Assembly (NCBI GenBank): GCA_002482415.1
Contig: DLFY01000138.1
Coordinates: 9,042-14,943, forward strand
Direction: 5' to 3'
Length of the DNA: 5,902 nt
Source: Phycisphaerales bacterium UBA7708
GTDB lineage: Bacteria > Planctomycetota > Phycisphaerae > Sedimentisphaerales > Anaerohalosphaeraceae
Positions 1 through 5,902 of the stretch are shown one piece after another; positions within the stretch are counted from its first letter, which is position 1; the number at the start of each line of letters is the position of its first letter. The translations under genes were made by a program, and so were the position numbers. Under the pieces are notes generated by a model. That model was given only the letters and a program-made list of their open reading frames with translations. It had not been told where the DNA came from and made no database searches.

Positions 1-514
1 GATCCGCAGTCATATTCTCCAGGTCGTCTTTTTTCCCCTCGGTGGGGCGGTTGTAGGGAGAAGGATAAAATTGTTCAGTAACCAGCAGGCGGACTTTGTG
101 CTGCGGATCATCATCCAGTCCGGCCAGTTCGTGGATCGCCAGTTGCCGGGAGGGTTCGAATTGATCCGCTTCCAGCAGGGGGGCGGTCAGAATATCCGCA
201 TATAAATCCAGTGCTGCCTGCAGATTTGCGGATTCCAGCGAGGCGCTGACAGATAAATTCTCTGCGGTGATGGAACTGTTGCGATGAATCCCGAGTTCGT
301 CAAGTGCCTCTACGAGCATGTGGCTGTCCCTGGAACCTGCCCCGCGAAACAGCCAGTCTGATATGATTTGTCCCGCCCCGGAACAGCCTTCAGGATAATG
401 GGCATTTCCGGCGGGGACCAGAAAATAAAACGATGCGGATTCCACATCCGCCATAGGCTCGCCCAGAATGACCATGCCATTGCTGAGCCGATGACTGTCA
501 AGCCGTTCATTCAT
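1..514 (-). CDS. M16 (insulinase/pitrilysin) family protein, N-terminal part, zinc motif degenerate; runs off the left edge
   Basis: The visible 171 residues match the N-terminal half of an M16 metallopeptidase. The family opening is RLSNGMVILGEP (residues 9-20), followed by FYFLVPAGNAHYPEG (29-43), WLFRGA (54-59, normally MLFKGT), and a PSRQLAIHEL helix (121-130) before DDDPQHK and YPSPYNRPTEG. M16 enzymes bind zinc through HxxEH; here the aligned residues 49-53 are QIISD, so all three key residues are lost. Glu129 sits about where the third zinc ligand is expected. This suggests a structural or regulatory subunit, as in M16 heterodimers where a catalytic partner is encoded next door; that partner would lie beyond base 1. 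No signal peptide is visible at this start. ATG at 514 is the first start after the smc stop in this frame, with a weak GAAAG (523-527) eight bases upstream. Family assignment is firm; substrate is unknown. Confidence 0.88.
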   Translation of the reverse strand, partial: MNERLDSHRLSNGMVILGEPMADVESASFYFLVPAGNAHYPEGCSGAGQIISDWLFRGAGSRDSHMLVEALDELGIHRNSSITAENLSVSASLESANLQAALDLYADILTAPLLEADQFEPSRQLAIHELAGLDDDPQHKVRLLVTEQFYPSPYNRPTEGKKDDLENMTAD

Positions 515-562
515 AAGGTAATCTTTCGCCGCATTGGGCGGCTGCTGAAGGTTGTTGTTATC
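515..562 (-). other. Spacer between smc and the M16 gene, open in the smc frame
   Basis: After the smc TAA (563-565) there are 16 sense codons in the same frame, rich in Asn, Gln and Pro, leading directly into the M16 ATG at 514. There is no alternative ATG, GTG or TTG among them in this frame and no hairpin that would act as a terminator, so smc and the M16 gene are probably co-transcribed. Confidence 0.7.
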
Positions 563-3500
563 TTATGCCACTGCCGATTCGGTCGCATCATCCCGCTTGT
601 CGCTGTCGAACTGGACACTGATTTTTTTGCTGATGCCCTGCGTCTGCATGGTAATGCCATACAGCATATCGGCGATGCTCATGGTCCGTTTGGAGTGCGT
701 AATGACGATAAACTGCGACAACTGCTGGAACTGCTTGACAATCAGATTAAAGCGTTCATTGTTGGCTTCATCCAGCGCCGCATCCACTTCGTCCAGCACA
801 CAGAATGGCGAGGGCTTGCTCTTGAAGACTGCAAAGAGCATGGCGATTGCCGTCATGGTTTTTTCACCGCCGGACAACAGGCTGATGGTGCGGGTTTCCT
901 TGCCGGGCGGACGGGCCACAATTTCAATCCCGGATTCGAGCACATCTTCGGGATTTTCGAGGAATATGTCGGCCTTGCCCCCGCCGAATAGAATCCGGAA
1001 CAATTCCTGAAAGTGGATTCGCACCTGGTCGAAAGTAACCTGGAATTTCTCCCGGCTTTCCTGGTTGATTCGCTCAATAAGCTGTTCCAGTTGGGCCTTG
1101 CTGGCGTTGAGGTCTTCCACCTGCGAGGCCAGGAAAGTGTATCGTTCTTCGAGCTGCTGCTGCTGTTCGATGGCATCCACATTGACATTGCCGAGGCGTT
1201 CGATTTTGCCCCGCAGGTCGTTGATTTCTTCTCGGACGACATCCCAGTCGATATCCTGCGTACTATAGTTCTGATAGGCCTCCACCAGTTCAATCTGAAG
1301 TTCTTCGCGGACGCGCTGGCACAGGTCTTCGTCTTTGACTTTCAATTGCGACAAATCAAGCTGAAGCTGGTGGATGTGCTGCTCAATCTCAGACTGTTCG
1401 GTGCGGGCCTGCCGCAGTAATTGCTCGTTTTCCTTCTGCCGCGCCGACAGTTCCTGCTGCAAAGCGTGCAGAAGGACACTTTGCTTCTGAGCTTCCTCTT
1501 TTTCTACGTAGAGAGTACAGACCGCCGACTCGGTGGAAAGAATGTTGCGCTGGGTCTGTTCAATCTGGTCATCGCAGGTAATAGCGTCGGTACGGCACGC
1601 CTCGGCCGACATGCGGGCGTGCTGAATCTGGCTGGCCAGGGCCGCGGATCGCTGACGAATCGATTTTTGCTGTTCACTGAATCGCCCGATCTGGATTTTT
1701 AATTCAGTGACTTCCGAAGAACGACTTTGCAGCACACGCCGCTGTTCATCCAGCATCTGCTGAATCCGCTGAATCTGGGCTGAGCGCTGGGTGTTGATTT
1801 CTTCCAGCTCGTCAAGTTTTCTGCGGGAGTCATGCTGTTTCTGGACGGATTTGGATATTTCTTCTTCAAGCACCTGGATTTCGCTCAGGATAATCGGCTG
1901 CTCCTGCCCCAGGCGTTTGACGTTCTGTTCGACCATGCGCATCCGGGATTCGGTATCCACTTTTTCCGTGTTGGCTTCATAGATGCTGGTGCGAAGTTCC
2001 TTGCACAATTCGGCCAGGTGCTCATTCTCATGCTCGGTCTGTTCGAGCGTTTGTTCAAGTCCATGAATTTGACCGTTGACCTCGGCAAGCTGCTGTTCGA
2101 GCTGATGAATGCGGCTTTTACGGGATATCAGGCCGGAGGTTTTTCCCAGCGGGCCGGCACAAAGCGTGTAGCCATTGCTGAGCACTTCACCCCGCGGAGT
2201 CACAAAACGATAACTGCTGTATTGACGAGCCAATTCCATGGCGGCATTCAGTGATTCGACCAGTACGCTTTTACCCAGCAGCGACCAGACCAGGGGGCCG
2301 TATTCCGGATCGAAACGAACGAATTCCGCCAGTCTGCCTAAAACACCGGTCTTGCCGGCCAGGTCCGCCGTGTCCACAAACGGCTCAAGACGATCCATAC
2401 ACAGTACCGTCAGGCGGCCATCCAGTTTATCACGCATCCCCGTGTCAGCAAGAAAACGGGACGTGCTGTTGACGACAAGGGCGTCCGTTTTGCCTTCCAG
2501 CGCTGCTTCAATAGCCTGCGAATACTGTATATCCGCCGACAGAATATCGGCAACGATACCCTCGATATAATCCGATTTGTTGACATCACGCTCTTTCAGA
2601 ATCGAACGGATGGCGCTGTTGACACCCTGACGCCGGGATTCCATATCTTTCAGGACGTTCAATTCGCTGTTGATGCCGCTTCGCTGTTCCTTGCAGCGCG
2701 ACATTTCATTCATTGCAGCGGTTTTCTGTCCGCCAATAGTCTCCATTTCCGTGCGTTTGGCCTCCAGGGTGCTCTGGAGCTGCGATATAACACTGAGAAT
2801 GTCTTCCAGGCGGGACTGGCATTGTGCCTTTTCAGTCAGCCATTCGGCCAACTGTACTTCAGCCTGACTGGCTCGTCCCGAAAGACGTGTCTTCTGGCCG
2901 GCCAGATTATCGCGATAGGTATTCAGGCTTTGAATTTCATTGTGCAGTTGTGCGGTACGGCGAACAATATCGATGATTCCGGATTTTTCATCCTCCAGTT
3001 TAACCTGCAATTCCGCACACTGGGTATTCATTTGCGACAGAATATCTTCCGCCTGGGCAAGCTGGTCGGTCCGGGCGGACAGGTCTTTCTGGCTGGTTTC
3101 CAGTTCCTGCCGGCATGTTTCCAGTTCACTGCCGAGCTGACGAATCTGTTCGGACAGCTTGGCAGTCTGGGACAGTGAGGTCTTCTTGCGTTCAGCCAGT
3201 TCGTCGATCCGTGAATTCAGATAATGAATACGCTCGGTATGCTGCTCAATGCGGCTGCGAGAGGCAATAAGAGTATTGTCCCAGCGATTAATCTGATTCT
3301 CATTCTCAAGAATTTTCGCCGTCATTTCCCCTGAGGCGGCGTCGTAACGGGCAACCGCCGCGGCGGATGCGGCAAACTTTTCCTGCCAGTCGGCAAGGAC
3401 TTCTTCCTTGCTGCGGCAGGTGGTGATAATCTTGTGATACTCGGCCAATGAATAATTGACACGAAGCTCTTTGAGCCGCTGGCTGTATTCGAGATAACTG

Positions 3501-4135
3501 CGGGCTTTACCCGCCTGCAGCTTGATGCTGCGGAGCTGTTTTTGGACTTCATTGACAATGTCGGCCAGACGCAGCAGGTTTTGTTCGGTCCGTTCCAGCT
3601 TGCGGAGGGCTTCTTTCTTGTGAGCCTTGAATTTGCTGATGCCCGCTGCCTCTTCAAAGATAATCCGCCTGTCCTGGGTCGAAGACTTCAGAAGCTGGTC
3701 GATTTGTCCCTGCTCAATTATCGAATAAGCGCTGACGCCGACACCGGTATCGAGGAATAATTCTTTGATATCTTTCAGCCGGCAGGATTTGCCGTTAATC
3801 AGGTATTCACTTTCGCCGCTGCGAAATAGACGACGTGATATCTCTAATTCGTCCTGTTCCAGGCCCAGCCCTCTGACATCTGAAAAGTGCAGGGTGACTT
3901 CGGCCATGCTGCTGGGTTTTCGGCTGCTGCATCCGCTGAAGATTACATCCAGCATTTGTCCGCTTCGCAGACTTTTTGGGCTTTGATTGCCTAAAACCCA
4001 CTTCAACGCATCCACAACATTGCTTTTGCCGCAGCCATTCGGGCCGACAATGGCCGTAATGGGCTGATTAAAACGAAGTTCGGTTTTGTCGGCAAAACTT
4101 TTAAATCCGTTAATGATAATTTTTTCAAGTCTCAT
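563..4135 (-). CDS. smc: Chromosome segregation/condensin ATPase SMC
   Basis: This is a full-length bacterial SMC, 1190 residues (B. subtilis SMC is about 1186). It is the cytoplasmic ATPase that dimerises and, with ScpA and ScpB, forms the condensin ring that organises and helps segregate the chromosome; scpA and scpB are not in the window. Seen in order: N-terminal head with Walker A GPNGCGKSN (31-39), R-loop Arg57 in SLRSGQ, and Q-loop region IIEQGQIDQLL (139-149); a long Gln/Glu/Leu-rich coiled coil (about 170-510); hinge (about 520-660) with GIVADIL, GVLGRLAEFV and RFVTPRGEV; the returning coil (about 672-1040); then the C-terminal head with signature LLSGGEK (1086-1092), Walker B FCVLDEVDAAL (1111-1121, Asp1115 and Glu1116), D-loop LDEAN and switch His1147. 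All ATPase residues are intact. It starts 27 bases after the FlgI-like gene. The bases before ATG are T-rich with no clear Shine-Dalgarno, so translation may be coupled or leaderless-like. It has 16 cysteines, which seems many for an SMC. Confidence 0.98.
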   Translation of the reverse strand: MRLEKIIINGFKSFADKTELRFNQPITAIVGPNGCGKSNVVDALKWVLGNQSPKSLRSGQMLDVIFSGCSSRKPSSMAEVTLHFSDVRGLGLEQDELEISRRLFRSGESEYLINGKSCRLKDIKELFLDTGVGVSAYSIIEQGQIDQLLKSSTQDRRIIFEEAAGISKFKAHKKEALRKLERTEQNLLRLADIVNEVQKQLRSIKLQAGKARSYLEYSQRLKELRVNYSLAEYHKIITTCRSKEEVLADWQEKFAASAAAVARYDAASGEMTAKILENENQINRWDNTLIASRSRIEQHTERIHYLNSRIDELAERKKTSLSQTAKLSEQIRQLGSELETCRQELETSQKDLSARTDQLAQAEDILSQMNTQCAELQVKLEDEKSGIIDIVRRTAQLHNEIQSLNTYRDNLAGQKTRLSGRASQAEVQLAEWLTEKAQCQSRLEDILSVISQLQSTLEAKRTEMETIGGQKTAAMNEMSRCKEQRSGINSELNVLKDMESRRQGVNSAIRSILKERDVNKSDYIEGIVADILSADIQYSQAIEAALEGKTDALVVNSTSRFLADTGMRDKLDGRLTVLCMDRLEPFVDTADLAGKTGVLGRLAEFVRFDPEYGPLVWSLLGKSVLVESLNAAMELARQYSSYRFVTPRGEVLSNGYTLCAGPLGKTSGLISRKSRIHQLEQQLAEVNGQIHGLEQTLEQTEHENEHLAELCKELRTSIYEANTEKVDTESRMRMVEQNVKRLGQEQPIILSEIQVLEEEISKSVQKQHDSRRKLDELEEINTQRSAQIQRIQQMLDEQRRVLQSRSSEVTELKIQIGRFSEQQKSIRQRSAALASQIQHARMSAEACRTDAITCDDQIEQTQRNILSTESAVCTLYVEKEEAQKQSVLLHALQQELSARQKENEQLLRQARTEQSEIEQHIHQLQLDLSQLKVKDEDLCQRVREELQIELVEAYQNYSTQDIDWDVVREEINDLRGKIERLGNVNVDAIEQQQQLEERYTFLASQVEDLNASKAQLEQLIERINQESREKFQVTFDQVRIHFQELFRILFGGGKADIFLENPEDVLESGIEIVARPPGKETRTISLLSGGEKTMTAIAMLFAVFKSKPSPFCVLDEVDAALDEANNERFNLIVKQFQQLSQFIVITHSKRTMSIADMLYGITMQTQGISKKISVQFDSDKRDDATESAVA

Positions 4136-4162
4136 AGAAAAATAAAGTCAGATTAGTTCAGG
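4136..4162 (-). other. Spacer between the FlgI-like gene and smc
   Basis: These 27 bases follow the TAA of the FlgI-like gene and precede the smc ATG. They are AT-rich, with a run of T just before the start codon. I see no terminator hairpin, no promoter and no Shine-Dalgarno, which fits read-through transcription from the upstream gene. Confidence 0.6.
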
Positions 4163-5827
4163 TTATTGTTTGCTTTTGGCCGGGGGTGTCATTGTTTTAT
4201 CGGTCGCCTGGTTCATTTTCTCCAAAAACGATCCGGCATCAGAAAGCGGCCCATACATGAATTCTGCAGCAACCAGATTATCTCGACACAACTGTTCGAC
4301 AATGTCAAGAATTTCAGAATAATTTAATCCCAAGCCCGGCCAGGGATATTTTTTTTTGTCGATTTCTGGAGCGTGGCCAAGGGTGCGAATGATATCTTCA
4401 AGATAAAAACTGCTCAAAAGGGGGCCAACCAGTTTGGGGCGAGCAGGATGTCTGCGGACCAATGATACATATTTATCGCCGGGCCTGGCATTGATCATTA
4501 CATTGCCTTTGTCCAAAAACAAGTCGTTCTGGCAGGCAATGAGGCTGCCGAACAGAACCAGCCCGGCATATTCTTTTTGCATGGCATAAATCACTTTTCG
4601 CCCTGGGGTATTCACCAGGTCAACAAAGAAATCGGTTCCAACCGGAATGCGCTTGACAAATACGCTGTTATGATCGAGAAGCTGATCATAAGCGGCCAGT
4701 CGTACATCGATGTTGTCTTTGGCTAATAACTGCGACAAAAACGGTTCAATGTCTTTCAGTTTGGCATTGCTCAATGATTTGATGGCTTCAATTTGCAGAC
4801 TGGAGTTGTCGTCCAGGGCGACGCTTCGCAGGGCACTAATGCCTCGATAGTCGCCGATATTGAGCATGCATCGGGCTGCATGAAAACGCACGAGCGGATC
4901 GTTTTGCTCGTCCAGCAGAGTTGCGAGCCTGGACAGGCAGGGACGGCCAATCGCCTCAAGCGCAAGCTCGGATTCGGCGGATTTGGCCGGGTCTATCAAT
5001 TGCTCACACAGGGAATCAATACGCTGTGTTCGGAGGGTTTCATCTTCTGATAAATATAAAAGCTGAACCATGGCCAGAAAATCCTGTCGGCGATGGCGAT
5101 ATTGCGACGGAATGGTGATTTGAATATCCGTGCTGGATATGGCGTTTGCGGTTGAGCTGCCGAAGCGTTCATTGATGCGATTCCGGATGGCATTGGATGC
5201 CCTGAAGCTGGATTGCTTTAAGGTTAAAGTTATCGGAGACTTCAGTGAGGCAATGCCGCCGTTGAATATATAATAACGCTCCTGTTTGGTGGCCGGATCA
5301 ATCGACGTGAAAATTTGGCCTTCAGCATTGCCGATGGTTTTGGCAAACTGGCTGAAAGTCTGCATGCGACTCATTTCTTTAAGCTCAGATGTAAACAAAT
5401 GCCCGCCTCGAAGTGAGGTGGTCTGCGTTTTTGTCAGGGGTATGATTTGAATATCGAACCGATCACCGATCATGGAAAGCGCGGGAATTTCACCGATTAT
5501 TTCAACGATCGCCGTGTCGGTGCTTTCGATGAAATTCTTAATCTCCCCCGGTGTTGCATTGGGCATTTTCTGCCAGATAAATTTTTCCAGTTCGGGCCGC
5601 AATTGGGGTGGACATTCTGATGAACCTGCTCCCCACAGACCCGACACCATACCATAACCGCGAACCGGCACAGACGGGCTGTAACTGATTTGGACTAATT
5701 GTCCGATCGTGGTGTTTAAATTGACTTGCGATTCCGCAGCGGCATCCAGATTGTTTTTTTTACCGCAGGAAGCCATGAAGAATCCGGCAATAACCACTGC
5801 GATTAGAGAAATGTATCCTTTTTTCAT
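4163..5827 (-). CDS. FlgI-like (flagellar P-ring domain) lipoprotein with HEAT-like repeats
   Basis: The 554-residue protein begins with a lipoprotein signal: MKK, a hydrophobic stretch (5-18) and lipobox MASC with Cys21, followed by Gly, so it is probably exported, lipidated and sorted to the outer membrane. Residues about 41-258 resemble FlgI, the periplasmic P-ring protein of the flagellar rod: VRGYGMVSGLWGAGSS (55-70) matches the GYGLVVGLNGTGD motif, TDTAIVEIIGEIPALSMIGD (103-122) matches the AAVMVTAELPPFARPGQ region, and TSLRGGHLF (137-145) matches SLRGGTLL. IQITIPSQYRHRRQDFLAMV (235-254) also fits an FlgI segment. Residues about 283-386 hold HEAT-like helical repeats of about 31 residues. 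The C-terminal part (387-540) is unrecognised. True FlgI is about 365 residues, has a cleaved non-lipid signal and no HEAT repeats, so a flagellar role should not be assumed. It is the first visible gene of the unit. Start ATG is supported by AAAGG eight bases upstream and by the signal peptide. Confidence 0.88.
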   Translation of the reverse strand: MKKGYISLIAVVIAGFFMASCGKKNNLDAAAESQVNLNTTIGQLVQISYSPSVPVRGYGMVSGLWGAGSSECPPQLRPELEKFIWQKMPNATPGEIKNFIESTDTAIVEIIGEIPALSMIGDRFDIQIIPLTKTQTTSLRGGHLFTSELKEMSRMQTFSQFAKTIGNAEGQIFTSIDPATKQERYYIFNGGIASLKSPITLTLKQSSFRASNAIRNRINERFGSSTANAISSTDIQITIPSQYRHRRQDFLAMVQLLYLSEDETLRTQRIDSLCEQLIDPAKSAESELALEAIGRPCLSRLATLLDEQNDPLVRFHAARCMLNIGDYRGISALRSVALDDNSSLQIEAIKSLSNAKLKDIEPFLSQLLAKDNIDVRLAAYDQLLDHNSVFVKRIPVGTDFFVDLVNTPGRKVIYAMQKEYAGLVLFGSLIACQNDLFLDKGNVMINARPGDKYVSLVRRHPARPKLVGPLLSSFYLEDIIRTLGHAPEIDKKKYPWPGLGLNYSEILDIVEQLCRDNLVAAEFMYGPLSDAGSFLEKMNQATDKTMTPPAKSKQ

Positions 5828-5902
5828 CTTTTATGCCTTTAAAAACAACCAACCAAAACTCTGCGTATTCAACGATACTGTAAAATCCTAAAGTGCGTAG
5901 AC
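5828..5902 (-). other. Upstream region of the operon, cut by the window edge
   Basis: The 75 bases before the FlgI-like gene hold its ribosome binding site and AT-rich sequence such as TAGGATTTTACAGT, but no -35/-10 pair with good spacing. An upstream minus-strand gene could end at the TAG at 5888-5890, but too little is visible to support that. Confidence 0.4.
5836..5840 (-). promoter_or_regulatory. Ribosome binding site of the FlgI-like gene
   Basis: AAAGG lies eight bases upstream of the ATG at 5827. It is the only convincing Shine-Dalgarno-like site in the window and supports the chosen start, which also places the signal peptide directly at the N terminus. Confidence 0.65.

Noticed and set aside
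310..510. A 66-codon minus-strand frame starting at the ATG at 510.
   Set aside because: It is shifted by one base relative to the M16 frame that starts at 514. The latter carries the family motifs and stays open to the window edge.
368..991. A 207-codon open frame on the plus strand.
   Set aside because: It lies antisense to the M16 gene and to the C-terminal SMC head, whose protein motifs are unmistakable. Its translation shows no family motif, so it is a codon-bias shadow.
1153..1165. A short CTG-type trinucleotide run.
   Set aside because: It simply encodes the QQQQ stretch near residue 991 of SMC, in a glutamine-rich coiled coil, and is too short to count as a microsatellite.
1832..2254. 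A 140-codon open frame on the plus strand, and other shorter plus-strand frames inside 1013-3178.
   Set aside because: All are antisense to the SMC coiled coils and hinge and show no recognisable motif or convincing start signal.
5841..5902. A possible promoter upstream of the FlgI-like gene (TTTACA-like and TACAGT-like hexamers).
   Set aside because: No pair of -35 and -10 boxes has good matches at 16-18 base spacing, and the region is cut by the window edge.

Overview
The window holds three genes, all on the minus strand and reading right to left. They are an FlgI-like (flagellar P-ring domain) lipoprotein (4163-5827), the chromosome condensin subunit SMC (563-4135), and the N-terminal 171 residues of an M16 (insulinase/pitrilysin family) protein that runs off the left edge (2-514). 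The gaps are 27 and 48 bases with no visible terminator, so the three are probably one transcription unit in the order flgI-like, smc, M16.

The organism is most likely a planctomycete, perhaps a phycisphaeran. The SMC head has ARPPGKE just before LLSGGEKTMTA, the Walker B region reads LDEVDAALDEAN, and the hinge ends in GLISRKS; from memory these variants fit planctomycete SMC better than Firmicutes or Proteobacteria SMC. The HEAT-containing FlgI-like lipoprotein outside a flagellar locus is compatible with this. Taxonomy is inferred from motifs only. Base composition looks moderate, near 50% GC.

Region by region: 1-514 is the partial M16 gene, whose zinc motif HxxEH is replaced by QIISD, so this half is probably non-catalytic. 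Bases 515-562 are a short spacer that stays open in the smc reading frame. Bases 563-4135 are a complete, apparently intact SMC of 1190 residues. Bases 4136-4162 are a spacer without a clear ribosome binding site. Bases 4163-5827 encode a secreted lipoprotein with an FlgI-like domain, three to four HEAT-like repeats and an unrecognised C-terminal domain. Bases 5828-5902 are upstream sequence with a ribosome binding site but no promoter I would defend.

The gene products act in different compartments (envelope, nucleoid, and probably envelope or periplasm), so the operon does not spell out one pathway. The least conventional element is the FlgI-HEAT lipoprotein; the second is the degenerate M16 subunit. 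I see no tRNA, rRNA, CRISPR array, insertion sequence or long repeat.
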